DNA of 64,000 nucleotides from assembly GCA_018336195.1 (NCBI GenBank), contig JAGXQV010000056.1, positions 1-64,000 on the forward strand. Reading direction: 5' to 3'. The stretch's first letter is position 1; every line of letters starts with the position of its first letter. The notes under the pieces were generated by a model. It was not told the DNA's origin and ran no database searches. It saw only the letters and a list, made by a program, of their open reading frames with translations. The position numbers and the translations under genes are program-made. This document shows positions 34,432-46,031 of the stretch, piece after piece. The stretch comes from Sulfuricella sp. Its GTDB lineage: Bacteria > Pseudomonadota > Gammaproteobacteria > Burkholderiales > Sulfuricellaceae.

Positions 34432-35784
34432 TCAGGTTATTCTGCGGCTGGATTCCCGGTTTTTCTTGATTTTGCGGCTTTCAAAAAATTTCAAGCCCAT
34501 AAATGTCAGCCAGCCTATCGTTATCAATCCAACGACAAAGCTGCCATAAGCGTAGGGCCACGGAATTCCTTGCGTCATCATCGAGAATTCGGACATTCCG
34601 CCAATCCCGGCTAGCACGTTCAAAGGCATAAACACGACGCTAATTACGGTTAACCGTTTGATGTCCTTGTTCTGATTGATGTTGATGGAACTGTCGGTGG
34701 CATCCATCAAGAAATTGATCTTGTTGAACAAAAATGCCGTATGCCCATCCAGCGATTCAATGTCGCGCAGAATTTCGCGCACATCCTCATGTTGGGCATC
34801 CGACAGAAATTTACCGCGCATCAAAAAGGACAAAGCGCGTCGGGTGTCGAGGACATTCCGGCGAATTCTTCCGTTGAGATCCTCGGCCTCTGCAATTGCA
34901 GCAAGAATCTTCGCCGCTTCCTCGTCCGTGATATGGGAACTCAACACCAGCTTGCCGACCTCTTCCAGCTTGGCATACACGTCCTCCAGGGCATTCGCGG
35001 AGTACTCCACGTCGGCGGCATAGAGATCGAGCAATACATCCTTGGCTTCCGTCACGTATCCGGTGTGCGCCCTGGCGCGTAAACGCTGCAGGCGAAACAC
35101 CGGCAATTCCTCGCTCCGCACCGAGAACAGGGTGCCCTTGTAGATAACAAATGCCACCGCCACGTTGCGTGATTCGTCTTCCCGATCAAGGAGGAAATCG
35201 GAATGCAGATGCACTTCCCCGTTTTCTTCCACATAAAAACGGGCGCTGGTTTCCAGATCTGTCAGTTCCTTGGGGTTGGGCAATTCCACGCCAAATATCT
35301 CGCGCGCCCAAACCAGTTGCTCGTCATCGGGGGTTACCAAGTCGACCCAGATGGGCAGCGCCAAGGCAAGGTCTTGACGAGTTTCCACGGGAATTTGCCG
35401 CAAGCGCCCTTCGTGAAGGTCAAATACCCGGATCATCATGCTTTGGCTGCGTGACTTATGTTCGGAAACCAGTTCTACCCTCACCGAGTCCGAAATTTCG
35501 AGCAGAATTTCGTCCTTCTGATCGTCACGGACCAGTGGCCAGGCGATCTTTTGGTCATCCGGAGATAACGTTTCAAGAATGCGCGCAACCGTTTGGGGGG
35601 AGAGTTGGCTCAACAACCTCTGTAATTCAACTAGATTTTGCTTGTGAACCAGGGATTCGATCAGGTCGTGCTTGGGCATATCCTGCTTGTGTACCAAGCC
35701 TTCCACCAGTTTGTGCTTGTTGAGCAGGGTGATGACTTGTTGCAGGTTATCCTGCACGCTTTCCGGCTGTTTTGCTTCAGTCAT
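34432..35784 (-). CDS. MgtE N-domain fused to CorA-like divalent-cation transporter
   Basis: The 450-residue product has an N-terminal MgtE_N-like superhelical domain (about 20-120, with LSQLSPQTVARILETLSPDD). A CorA cytoplasmic domain follows (about 130-385), then two C-terminal membrane helices (about 388-408 and 420-440). The canonical CorA signature GMN at the pore mouth is GMS here (AGIGGMSEFSM). The far N-terminus contains a near repeat: LVEGLVHKQ then LIESLVHKQ. CorA forms pentameric Mg2+/Co2+ channels gated by cytosolic Mg2+. The added MgtE_N domain suggests a second Mg2+ sensor. The upstream leader is highly structured. Confidence 0.85.
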   Translation of the reverse strand: MTEAKQPESVQDNLQQVITLLNKHKLVEGLVHKQDMPKHDLIESLVHKQNLVELQRLLSQLSPQTVARILETLSPDDQKIAWPLVRDDQKDEILLEISDSVRVELVSEHKSRSQSMMIRVFDLHEGRLRQIPVETRQDLALALPIWVDLVTPDDEQLVWAREIFGVELPNPKELTDLETSARFYVEENGEVHLHSDFLLDREDESRNVAVAFVIYKGTLFSVRSEELPVFRLQRLRARAHTGYVTEAKDVLLDLYAADVEYSANALEDVYAKLEEVGKLVLSSHITDEEAAKILAAIAEAEDLNGRIRRNVLDTRRALSFLMRGKFLSDAQHEDVREILRDIESLDGHTAFLFNKINFLMDATDSSININQNKDIKRLTVISVVFMPLNVLAGIGGMSEFSMMTQGIPWPYAYGSFVVGLITIGWLTFMGLKFFESRKIKKNRESSRRIT

Positions 35785-36084
35785 GCGTTTTCTCCCGGCG
35801 GCAAAAAAGAGTTGTCGCGCAAAGTCGCGCGCAACCGCCGCAAATACTTATGACATCAAGAAAGGGAAACCACTGAAGAGTGCCGAGGTATCCGATTCCG
35901 CTAAAACCCAGCGGAATCAAGACATGGCCGAGAAGCCAGGAGAGATCAACCGCTAGGAGGTTACTGTTTTGAGTAACTTACAACTGGGACTGTCCAAAAT
36001 GGCTGCGCCTTGAAATAAGAACGACGGCATTTTACCTGCCGGGGAGAAAGCGCGTCAACGCAAGTTTGGCTTGGGGCGCGCGTT
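35785..36084 (-). promoter_or_regulatory. Structured 5' leader of the MgtE_N-CorA gene
   Basis: There is no gene in 300 bases. Three hairpins lie in the leader direction: GTTACT/AGTAAC (35960-35977), GATTCCGCT/AGCGGAATC (35894-35918, nine perfect pairs with a 7-base loop) and GTTGtCGCG/CGCGCAAC (35811-35835), the last just upstream of the start codon. I could not match it to the M-box, mgtA leader or yybP-ykoY riboswitch classes. Confidence 0.4.
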
Positions 36085-36795
36085 CTAAGGCGCTTGCACC
36101 TGGTTCATGCGGGTCAGGATGATCGGGGATTTTTTCTCCAGCCCGCGGGCGTTGCGGTGCAGGTCGTAATAGCGTGGATTGGGGACCATCGACGCCATCC
36201 GGGCCGCTTGCTCGGCGGCGATTCCTGCGGCGCCTATGCCATAGTAATGGCGTGCCGCCGCTTCGGCGCCGAATACGCCGTTACCCCATTCGATGACGTT
36301 GAGGTAAATCTCCAGGATGCGGCGCTTGCTCAGGGTGTTTTCCAGCATTACCGTGATGATGGCTTCCTCCACCTTGCGTAGCGGATTGCGGCTGCCGGAG
36401 AGGAACAGGTTTTTCGCCAGTTGCTGGCTGATGGTCGAACCGCCGGCGACGATTTTGCCTTTTTTGAGGTTCTTTTCGTAGGCTTTCTGGATGCCGTCCC
36501 AGTCGAACCCCTCATGATCGAGGAACTTGGTGTCTTCCGCTGCGATCAGTGCAAGTTTGAGATTTCTGGAAATATTGGCGTAAGGAACCCACTTCTGCTG
36601 CAACTGGGCATCTGGACGAGTTTCGCGTAACTCGGCAAGGCGCGCATCCATGAACGCCGTGGAGGACGGGTTGTGATCCACCCACCACCAAATCTGCGCG
36701 TATATCCAGCCTTGATAGAGCAGCAATGCCGCCACGGCCAGCAGAATGCCGCGCCCCAGCCAGCGCCACAGGAAATTGCCCTTCTTGGCTTTCAT
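36085..36795 (-). CDS. mtgA: Monofunctional biosynthetic peptidoglycan transglycosylase
   Basis: MtgA polymerises lipid II into glycan strands. The 236-residue product has one N-terminal membrane anchor (about residues 10-30) and a GT51 domain with the catalytic Glu in AAEDTKFLDHEGFD, GGSTISQQLAKNLFL, and the RKVEEAIITVMLE and EIYLNVIEWGNGVFG blocks. No transpeptidase domain follows. It lies downstream of metK, separated by a GC-rich hairpin. Confidence 0.96.
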   Translation of the reverse strand: MKAKKGNFLWRWLGRGILLAVAALLLYQGWIYAQIWWWVDHNPSSTAFMDARLAELRETRPDAQLQQKWVPYANISRNLKLALIAAEDTKFLDHEGFDWDGIQKAYEKNLKKGKIVAGGSTISQQLAKNLFLSGSRNPLRKVEEAIITVMLENTLSKRRILEIYLNVIEWGNGVFGAEAAARHYYGIGAAGIAAEQAARMASMVPNPRYYDLHRNARGLEKKSPIILTRMNQVQAP

Positions 36796-36806
36796 GAAAA
36801 CGACAA

Positions 36807-36835
36807 CGGGGGCGACCGCAAAACGGCTGCCCCCG
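36807..36835 (-). terminator. GC-rich hairpin after metK
   Basis: CGGGGGC (36807-36813) pairs with GCCCCCG (36829-36835), with an inner CCG/CGG extension. On the minus strand it is followed by GTTGTCGTTTT, a weak T-tract. It lies between the metK stop and the mtgA start. Confidence 0.5.
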
Positions 36836-36855
36836 CCGGCTCATGCTCAGAATGA

Positions 36856-38019
36856 TTAAAGACCAGCGTCAGCCTTCAGCGCTGCCGCTTTGTCGGTATT
36901 TTCCCAGGTGAATTCCGGCTCATCGCGGCCAAAATGACCGTAGGCGGCGGTCTTGTGGTAAATCGGACGGAGCAGGTTGAGACTCTGGATGATGGCACGC
37001 GGACGCAGGTCGAAATGGCGCTCGACCAGTTGGGCGATTTTCTCGTCGGCGATCTTGCCGGTGCCGGAGGTGTTGACCATCAGGCTGACCGGCTTGGCGA
37101 CGCCGATGGCGTAAGCGACCTGAACTTCGCACTTGCTCGCCAGGCCGGCGGCAACGATGTTCTTCGCGACGTGACGGCAGGCGTAAGCGGCGGAACGGTC
37201 CACCTTGGACGGATCCTTGCCGGAAAAGGCTCCGCCGCCGTGGTGCGCGGCACCACCGTAGGTGTCGACGATGATCTTGCGCCCGGTCAGGCCGCAGTCG
37301 CCCATCGGTCCGCCCACTACGAAACGGCCGGTGGGGTTGATGAGGTAGCGGATGTTGGCGGCTCGCAGGCTTTCCGGGATCACCGGCTTGACCAATTCCT
37401 CAATCACCGCTTCGGAGATTTGTGCATGGGACACGTCGGGATGATGCTGGGTGGAAATCACCACGGTATCGACTTCCTTGGGCTTGCCATCGACATAGCG
37501 GATGGTGACCTGCGACTTGGCGTCGGGACGCAGCCAGGGCAGGCGGCCATCCTTGCGCAATTGCGCTTGGCGCTCCATCAGGCGGTGCGAGTAGTAAATC
37601 GGCATCGGCATCAGTTGCGGGGTTTCGTCGCAGGCGTAGCCGAACATCAGACCCTGGTCGCCGGCACCCTGGTCCATTTCTTCCTCGGGGGTGCGGTTGA
37701 CGCCCTGGGCGATGTCGGGAGATTGCTTGTTGAGCGCGGTCAGCACCGCGCAAGTGTAGTAGTCGAACCCGATATCCGAACTGTTGTAGCCGATGCGCTT
37801 GAGGGCGGCACGGGCCACGTCGATGTAGTTGACCGTGGCGGTAGTGGTGATTTCGCCGGAGATAACCACCAGGCCGGTGCTCACCAGGGTTTCGCAGGCG
37901 ACCCGCGCCTTGTGGTCCTGGGTCAGGATGGCGTCGAGCACGGCATCGGAAATTTGGTCGGCGACCTTGTCGGGGTGGCCTTCGGAAACGGATTCGGAGG
38001 TGAAAAGAAATTCGCTCAT
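36856..38019 (-). CDS. metK: S-adenosylmethionine synthetase
   Basis: MetK makes SAM from methionine and ATP. The 387-residue product begins [20 protein letters not shown] and carries [12 protein letters not shown], the P-loop-like [19 protein letters not shown] and the C-terminal [11 protein letters not shown]. The length matches E. coli MetK. No clear SAM or SAH riboswitch fold is visible in the short leader upstream. Confidence 0.98.
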   Translation of the reverse strand: MSEFLFTSESVSEGHPDKVADQISDAVLDAILTQDHKARVACETLVSTGLVVISGEITTTATVNYIDVARAALKRIGYNSSDIGFDYYTCAVLTALNKQSPDIAQGVNRTPEEEMDQGAGDQGLMFGYACDETPQLMPMPIYYSHRLMERQAQLRKDGRLPWLRPDAKSQVTIRYVDGKPKEVDTVVISTQHHPDVSHAQISEAVIEELVKPVIPESLRAANIRYLINPTGRFVVGGPMGDCGLTGRKIIVDTYGGAAHHGGGAFSGKDPSKVDRSAAYACRHVAKNIVAAGLASKCEVQVAYAIGVAKPVSLMVNTSGTGKIADEKIAQLVERHFDLRPRAIIQSLNLLRPIYHKTAAYGHFGRDEPEFTWENTDKAAALKADAGL

Positions 38020-38094
38020 GTTTTATGCACCAAGCCTGAGGAAAAATAAAGGTAGAAGACTAGCAGATTTCGCAGTCCGGAAAAAGTTCGCGGT

Positions 38095-38883
38095 TCACGG
38101 TTTTCGGTATGCCCAGCGCAGTAGCGCCACGCCAGTCAGAATCATCGGCAAGCTAAGCCATTGCCCCATGCTTACGTTAAAAGTCATCAGGCCAAAAATG
38201 CCGTTGTCTGGGTTGCGGAAAAATTCGCCGATAAAGCGAAATGCCCCGTAACCGATCAGGAATACTCCGGAAACTGCGCCGATGGGTCGCTCCTTGCGCG
38301 AAAACAGCCACAGCAAGACAAACAGGGCCACCCCCTCAAGGGCGAATTCGTAAAGCTGCGAAGGATGACGCGGCACCCCGTCGGCGTTCGGGAACACCAT
38401 CCCCCACGTCACGTCGGTGGGACGCCCCCACAGTTCGCCGTTGATGAAATTGCCTAGTCGCCCGGCAGCCAATCCCGGCGGCACCAAGGGGGCGACGAAA
38501 TCCATCAGCGCCAGCCACGGTCGACCCGCCTTGCGGGCGAACAGCGCCATCGCCACCAGCACTCCGAGAAAGCCCCCATGGAAGGACATCCCGCCTTTCC
38601 ACACGGCAAGGATTTCCAGGGGGTGGGAAAAGTAGTAGCCCGGCTCGTAAAACAGCACTTCGCCCAAGCGCCCGCCCAATACCACCCCGAGCACGCCATA
38701 GAACAACATGTCGTCGAGTTGCGTCACGCTCCAGCCATTCCACGGCTGAGTCTGAATGCGCAGCCGCCCGAGCAGGAGGAACAGTCCGAACGCCAGCAGA
38801 TACATCAAACCATACCAATGCACGGCAAGCGGTCCGAGATGGATGGCAACGGGATCGAATTGGGGGTGAATCAGCATCGGCAA
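38095..38883 (-). CDS. lgt: Prolipoprotein diacylglyceryl transferase
   Basis: Lgt adds diacylglycerol to the lipobox cysteine of prolipoproteins, the first step of lipoprotein maturation. The 262-residue protein has seven membrane helices, the HGG motif ([11 protein letters not shown]) and the Lgt signature [18 protein letters not shown] with the essential Arg/Asn region. It would act on the LolB and TPR lipoproteins of this window, among others. It stands alone between metK and a Uma2 gene. Confidence 0.97.
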   Translation of the reverse strand: MPMLIHPQFDPVAIHLGPLAVHWYGLMYLLAFGLFLLLGRLRIQTQPWNGWSVTQLDDMLFYGVLGVVLGGRLGEVLFYEPGYYFSHPLEILAVWKGGMSFHGGFLGVLVAMALFARKAGRPWLALMDFVAPLVPPGLAAGRLGNFINGELWGRPTDVTWGMVFPNADGVPRHPSQLYEFALEGVALFVLLWLFSRKERPIGAVSGVFLIGYGAFRFIGEFFRNPDNGIFGLMTFNVSMGQWLSLPMILTGVALLRWAYRKP

Positions 38884-38917
38884 GGATATTGGGGAAAACG
38901 CGGCGGATTATACCCTG

Positions 38918-39472
38918 CTATTCCAGGATTCCCCGGTACAGCTCGCTAACGGACACTTCCGCCGATAAACAGTCGATGTGCAAAACATCCTCCGCGCCGA
39001 GTGTTTCCACCAGCCATTCCGCGAGGCCGCGCCGCCGGTATATTTCGATGCGCGGCTCGTCCTGCGACAACAACAGGTATTCGCGCAAGGAGGACAAACG
39101 CCGGTAAGCCGCCAGCTTCTCGCGCCGATCCGTGGCCTCGGTGGTCGGCGAAAGCACCTCAGCCAGCAGGCAGGGACGGGTTTTCACCAGCGCGTCGTCA
39201 TCGGACGGGTCGCAAACCAGCATCACGTCGGGATAGTAGTAGGTGGGGAAATCATCGGCGCGCAGCTTCACGTCGCTGATGAAGACCTGGCAATCCGCTC
39301 CCGCTGCGGTCAGCAGTTTCGCGTATAGCGCCCCGGCAATCCGGTTATGCCGCGCCGATGCGCCGGCCATGGCATAGACCTGCCCGCCCACCAGTTCGTG
39401 GCGAACCGGACTTTGCGCTTCCATCGCGAGGTATTCGGCTTCAGAGAGTTTTTGCAGCTTGGCCTGGTTCAC
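38918..39472 (-). CDS. Uma2-family (DUF820) putative endonuclease
   Basis: The 184-residue product has the PD-(D/E)XK-like Uma2 fold: YLAMEAQSPVRHELVGGQVYAM, the DVKLRADDFPTYYYPDVMLVCD strand pair with the acidic metal ligands, and PCLLAEVLSPTTEATDRREKL. Uma2 proteins are abundant in cyanobacteria and scattered in proteobacteria, usually in multiple copies and without known targets. A second Uma2 gene of distinct sequence lies 37 bases upstream on the same strand. Confidence 0.88.
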   Translation of the reverse strand: MNQAKLQKLSEAEYLAMEAQSPVRHELVGGQVYAMAGASARHNRIAGALYAKLLTAAGADCQVFISDVKLRADDFPTYYYPDVMLVCDPSDDDALVKTRPCLLAEVLSPTTEATDRREKLAAYRRLSSLREYLLLSQDEPRIEIYRRRGLAEWLVETLGAEDVLHIDCLSAEVSVSELYRGILE

Positions 39473-39509
39473 GAAAGTTTCCTGAAATAGTTAAAATTCA
39501 GCACCCACT

Positions 39510-40073
39510 TTACCCCCACAAATCCCCCAGCGGGAATTCCACGGCGTCGAACGGCGGCACCCGCACCGGATCGTCGTCCTTCAGCGTGGCGATCAGCGCC
39601 CAAAACCCCTGGCGCAATTCGAATCCTTCCAAAGTGCGGGCTTCGGGGTCGACCAGCCAGGCGTGGCCGACGCCATATTTGGCGTAAAGCGGCAGCTTGA
39701 TGAAGCGATCCTTGCGCAGGGTGCTCGGGGAAAGAATTTCGCACACCCAATCCGGCACCACTTCGAAGCGATGCCCATCCGGCACCTTGGGCATCCGTTC
39801 GCGACGCCAGCCGGCCAGGTCGGGAACCGCCACTTCAGTGTCGCGCACAAAATGGATTTCCGGTTCGGGAATGATCCACCAGCCGCCCGGCCCACCGCGA
39901 AAGCCATATTTCCCACCGACATGGGCGCTCAGCGCCCCTTCCGCCAGTCCATGCCGCCCGCTCGGGCGCGGCTGGGCGTGCAACTGACCGTTGAGAATTT
40001 CGCCCGTCGTTCCCTCCGGCAAGTCACAGAGTTGTTCGTAGAGCGAGGGCTGGAGCAACAAGGCTGTACTCAT
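39510..40073 (-). CDS. Second Uma2-family (DUF820) putative endonuclease
   Basis: The 187-residue product (from MSTALLLQPSLYEQL) has GEILNGQLHAQPRPSGRH, the conserved acidic EVAVPDLAGWRRERMP segment, and VCEILSPSTLRKDRFIKLPLYAKYGV, the Uma2 core. An in-frame start 18 bases upstream is possible. It differs strongly from the neighbouring Uma2 protein, so the pair is probably not a recent duplication. It is divergent from ilvD. Confidence 0.87.
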   Translation of the reverse strand: MSTALLLQPSLYEQLCDLPEGTTGEILNGQLHAQPRPSGRHGLAEGALSAHVGGKYGFRGGPGGWWIIPEPEIHFVRDTEVAVPDLAGWRRERMPKVPDGHRFEVVPDWVCEILSPSTLRKDRFIKLPLYAKYGVGHAWLVDPEARTLEGFELRQGFWALIATLKDDDPVRVPPFDAVEFPLGDLWG

Positions 40074-40241
40074 TCGGACACTCCTTTTCATCCATCGGCA
40101 ATCCGGTCAAATCTACAGCACCGCCGAATTGCAAGTCAAGGCAGCAGGCAGTGCGGCAGACATCCTTTTATAGCCATCCTTGCCCCCACCCCGTCTTTCC
40201 GCGAAAATGCCGTATCGTTTTGACTTTGCAAGGATCGCCCC

Positions 40242-42098
40242 ATGCCCGCTTACCGTTCCAAAACCTCCACCCATGGCCGCAACATGGCCGGCGCGCGCGC
40301 CCTGTGGCGCGCCACCGGCATGACCGACAGCGATTTCGACAAGCCCATCATCGCCATCGCCAACTCCTTTACTCAATTCGTGCCGGGGCATGTACACCTC
40401 AAGGACATGGGGCAACTGGTGGCGCGCGAGATCGAGAAAGCCGGCGGCGTGGCGAAGGAATTCAACACCATCGCCATCGACGACGGCATCGCCATGGGCC
40501 ACGGCGGGATGCTCTATTCGCTGCCCAGCCGCGACCTGATTGCCGATTCGGTGGAATACATGGTCAATGCCCATTGTGCCGATGCGCTGGTGTGCATTTC
40601 CAACTGCGACAAAATCACACCGGGGATGCTGATGGCTTCCCTGCGCCTTAATATCCCCACCATTTTCGTCTCCGGCGGGCCGATGGAAGCCGGCAAGGCG
40701 GTCATTCACGGCAAGACCATCGCCCTCGATCTGGTCGATGCGATGGTGGCGGCGGCGGATGCCGGCGTCAGCGACGCGGAAACCGACACCATGGAGCGCT
40801 CCGCCTGCCCGACCTGTGGTTCGTGCTCCGGGATGTTTACCGCCAATTCGATGAATTGCCTGGTCGAAGCCCTGGGGCTGGCGCTGCCCGGTAACGGCAC
40901 CCTGGTCGCAACCCACGCCGACCGCAAGGAGCTGTTCCTGGAAGCCGGACGTTCCATCGTGGCGCTCGCCAAAGCCTATTACGAGCGCGACAACACCTCG
41001 GTGCTGCCGCGTTCCATCGCCACCTTCGAGGCGTTCGAAAATGCCATGTCGCTGGACATCGCGATGGGTGGCTCGACCAACACTGTCCTGCACTTGCTGG
41101 CGGCAGCCCATGAAGCCGGCGTGGCATTCACCATGAACGACATCGATCGCCTCTCCCATCGGGTACCGCACCTGTGCAAAGTGGCGCCGTCCACCCAGAT
41201 CTACCACATGGAAGACGTACATCGCGCCGGCGGCATCGTCGCCATTCTCGCCGAACTGGAGCGCGCCGGTTTGCTCCAAGGCGACCTGCCCACAGTGCAT
41301 AGCGCCACCATGAAGGATGGCCTGAAGCATTGGGACGTGATGCAAAGCAGCGACGCAAGCGTCAGGAAGCTTTTCAGCGCCGCACCCGGCGGCGTACCCA
41401 GCGTCACCGCCTTCAGCCAGGACAAACGCTACGACAGCATCGACATGGATCGCGAAAACGGCTGCATCCGCGACAAGGCCCATGCCTATTCGCTAGACGG
41501 CGGCCTGGCGGTGCTCTACGGCAACATCGCGCTGGACGGCTGCATCGTGAAAACAGCGGGCGTGGACGAAAGCATCCTCAAATTCACCGGACGGGCACGC
41601 GTCTTCGAGAGTCAGGATGACGCGGTAGCAGGCATTCTCGCCGACCAAATCGTCGCCGGCGACGTGGTGGTGATCCGCTACGAAGGCCCGCGCGGCGGGC
41701 CGGGGATGCAGGAAATGCTCTATCCCACCAGCTATCTCAAATCCAAGGGGCTGGGCAAGCAGTGCGCTCTGCTCACCGACGGGCGCTTCTCCGGCGGCAC
41801 CTCGGGACTCAGCATCGGCCACGCTTCTCCGGAGGCGGCGGAAGGCGGCGCGATCGGCTTGATCGAGGAAGGCGACACCATCGAGATCGATATTCCCGGT
41901 CGCACCATCAATCTCAGGATTAGCGACGAGGACTTGGCCCATCGCCGTCTCAGCATGGACTCGAAGGCGGACAAAGCCTGGAAGCCGGCCAACCGCGACC
42001 GGCATGTCTCGGCGGCGCTGCAAGCCTATGCGGCGATGACCACCTCGGCAGCCAAGGGGGCGGTGCGCGACGTGTCGCAATTGGCCCGGAAAAAATAA
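40242..42098 (+). CDS. ilvD: Dihydroxy-acid dehydratase
   Basis: IlvD converts dihydroxy-isovalerate and dihydroxy-methylvalerate to the ketoacids for Val/Leu/Ile. The 618-residue product begins [20 protein letters not shown]. It has the Fe-S cysteines in [10 protein letters not shown] and [18 protein letters not shown], and the [16 protein letters not shown] segment near the end. The length fits the E. coli-type [4Fe-4S] class. The stop is four bases before the next start. Confidence 0.97.
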   Translation: MPAYRSKTSTHGRNMAGARALWRATGMTDSDFDKPIIAIANSFTQFVPGHVHLKDMGQLVAREIEKAGGVAKEFNTIAIDDGIAMGHGGMLYSLPSRDLIADSVEYMVNAHCADALVCISNCDKITPGMLMASLRLNIPTIFVSGGPMEAGKAVIHGKTIALDLVDAMVAAADAGVSDAETDTMERSACPTCGSCSGMFTANSMNCLVEALGLALPGNGTLVATHADRKELFLEAGRSIVALAKAYYERDNTSVLPRSIATFEAFENAMSLDIAMGGSTNTVLHLLAAAHEAGVAFTMNDIDRLSHRVPHLCKVAPSTQIYHMEDVHRAGGIVAILAELERAGLLQGDLPTVHSATMKDGLKHWDVMQSSDASVRKLFSAAPGGVPSVTAFSQDKRYDSIDMDRENGCIRDKAHAYSLDGGLAVLYGNIALDGCIVKTAGVDESILKFTGRARVFESQDDAVAGILADQIVAGDVVVIRYEGPRGGPGMQEMLYPTSYLKSKGLGKQCALLTDGRFSGGTSGLSIGHASPEAAEGGAIGLIEEGDTIEIDIPGRTINLRISDEDLAHRRLSMDSKADKAWKPANRDRHVSAALQAYAAMTTSAAKGAVRDVSQLARKK

Positions 42099-42101
42099 CC
42101 T

Positions 42102-43889
42102 ATGTCGCACGGCAGCCATCAAGCCCGGATCAACCGCAAGCTCGAACTCGCGGAGCTTCTCGATTGGCTGGTTGCCGATGGGTTGGTCGGCGCGGACGCC
42201 GCCGACAAGCTCAAGCTCACCCGCCGCGCGGTGGGCAAGAGCGAGTTGCACCCCCTGGTGATTATCGCCACCCAGAAGTGGAAAAACCTGCTGCTGCCCC
42301 ATCCGCTGCTGGATCAGGAGGTATTGTCGGAGTGGCTGGCGAAGCGGGTCGGGTTACCGTATTTCCACATCGACCCGCTGAAGATCGACGTGGTGACGGC
42401 CACCAACGCGATGTCGCATGCCTATGCCGAGCGTTACCGAATCCTCCCGGTTGAATACACCAGCCGCGAGGTGGTGGTGGCTACCGCCGAACCCAATGTC
42501 TTCGAATGGCAGAAAGAGCTGGAGCAGGCTCTCCACGTCACCGTCAAGACGGTGATAGCCAATCCTTCCGATATTACCCGCTATCTTGCCGAGTTCTACA
42601 ATCTGGCGCGCTCGGTGAAAAAAGCGGTGCAGTCGCACAGCCTCGCCGGGCCGTCGGGACTTACCAATTTCGAGCAACTGGTCGAACTGGGCAAGAGCGG
42701 CAAGCTCGACGCCAACGACCAGCATGTGGTGCAGATCGTCGACTGGCTGCTGCAATACGCTTTCGAGCAGCGCGCCAGCGACATCCACGTCGAGCCGCGC
42801 CGCGAATACGGCGACGTGCGTTTCCGCATCGACGGGGTGATGCATCCCGTCTACCAGATACCGATTGCCGTGGTGAATGCCGTGACCAGTCGCGTCAAAG
42901 CGCTGGGACGCATGGACGTGGTAGAGAAACGCCGCCCCCAGGATGGGCGCATCAAGACCCGCGCCCCCAGCGGTCAGGAAGTCGAGTTGCGCCTCTCCAC
43001 CATGCCCACCGCTTTCGGCGAAAAACTGGTGATGCGGATTTTCAACCCCGACGTGCTGGTGCAGGATTTCAAGGAACTGGGGTTCGGCGAGGAAGAACTG
43101 AACGCCTGGAACCGCATGATCAGCCAGCCGCATGGCATCATCCTGGTGACCGGTCCGACCGGGTCGGGCAAGACCACCACCCTGTATTCCACCCTCAAGC
43201 AGCTCGCCACCCCGGAAGTCAACGTGTGCACGGTGGAAGACCCCATCGAAATGGTGGTGCCGCAGTTCAACCAGATGCAGGTGCAGCACAACATCGGCCT
43301 GGATTTCGCCAGCGGCGTGCGCACCCTGCTGCGCCAGGATCCCGACATCATCATGGTGGGCGAGATCCGCGACGCGGAAACCGCCGAAATGGCGATTCAG
43401 GCGGCGCTCACCGGCCACCTAGTGCTATCCACCCTGCACACCAACGATGCCCCGGCGGCGATCACCCGCCTCCTCGACATCGGCGTGCCGCCCTATCTCA
43501 TCAATACCACCGTGCTCGGCGTACTCGGCCAGCGCCTGGTGCGCACCCTGTGCCCGCACTGCAAGGAACGCGGCGTATTGGACGAGGAATTATGGAAAGG
43601 CCTGGTTGCGCCGTGGAAATCGGTTCTCCCGGCCACCGTCCAGCAGCCCAAGGGCTGCCTGGAATGCCGTATGACCGGCTACATGGGGCGGATCGGCATT
43701 TATGAAATGCTGGTCATGACGCCGGCTTTGCGTCGCTTGGTGATCGCCAATTGCGACCTTGCGGCGCTCCGCGAACAGGCTTACAAGGAAGGCATGAAGC
43801 CGCTCCGGATCAACGGTGCGCAAAAGGTCGCCGCCGGGGTGACCACCCTCGAAGAAGTGCTGAAAGTCGCGCCGCCCCCGCAAAACTGA
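42102..43889 (+). CDS. GspE/PilB-type secretion or pilus ATPase
   Basis: The 595-residue product has an N-terminal MshEN/T2SSE_N-like domain (about 40-170) and an ATPase domain with Walker A GPTGSGKTT, an Asp box, Walker B DPDIIMVGEIRDAETAEMA, the His box GHLVLSTLHTNDA, and a late zinc-binding CPHC...CLEC. This architecture is that of PilB/GspE extension ATPases. No gspF, pilC, pilin or secretin gene is nearby. The gene starts four bases after ilvD, so it may be expressed with it. Its partner machinery must be elsewhere. Confidence 0.9.
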   Translation: MSHGSHQARINRKLELAELLDWLVADGLVGADAADKLKLTRRAVGKSELHPLVIIATQKWKNLLLPHPLLDQEVLSEWLAKRVGLPYFHIDPLKIDVVTATNAMSHAYAERYRILPVEYTSREVVVATAEPNVFEWQKELEQALHVTVKTVIANPSDITRYLAEFYNLARSVKKAVQSHSLAGPSGLTNFEQLVELGKSGKLDANDQHVVQIVDWLLQYAFEQRASDIHVEPRREYGDVRFRIDGVMHPVYQIPIAVVNAVTSRVKALGRMDVVEKRRPQDGRIKTRAPSGQEVELRLSTMPTAFGEKLVMRIFNPDVLVQDFKELGFGEEELNAWNRMISQPHGIILVTGPTGSGKTTTLYSTLKQLATPEVNVCTVEDPIEMVVPQFNQMQVQHNIGLDFASGVRTLLRQDPDIIMVGEIRDAETAEMAIQAALTGHLVLSTLHTNDAPAAITRLLDIGVPPYLINTTVLGVLGQRLVRTLCPHCKERGVLDEELWKGLVAPWKSVLPATVQQPKGCLECRMTGYMGRIGIYEMLVMTPALRRLVIANCDLAALREQAYKEGMKPLRINGAQKVAAGVTTLEEVLKVAPPPQN

Positions 43890-43948
43890 TTGTTGACTAA
43901 TTTAGTATGGTATAGCATCATTCCGGCATATCCCCGGAGGATGCCGCC

Positions 43949-45991
<2,043 letters not shown>

Positions 45992-46031
45992 GATAGCACT
46001 TTTTGTGTATGACTTAATGAAGGAGCGTTTG

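Noticed and set aside
35672-35956. Plus-strand frame ending DMAEKPGEINR in the leader of the CorA-like gene
   Set aside because: Its first half is antisense to the CorA-like gene and no start is available near the non-overlapping part; the region folds into hairpins on the other strand.
35785-36084. Known Mg2+ or Mn2+ riboswitch upstream of the CorA-like gene
   Set aside because: I could not find the conserved sequence blocks of M-box, mgtA leader or yybP-ykoY elements on either strand.
38020-38094. SAM or SAH riboswitch before metK
   Set aside because: The leader is too short and lacks recognisable conserved segments.
40113-41483. Minus-strand frame across the first half of ilvD
   Set aside because: His/Gly/Val-rich shadow translation of a conserved plus-strand gene.
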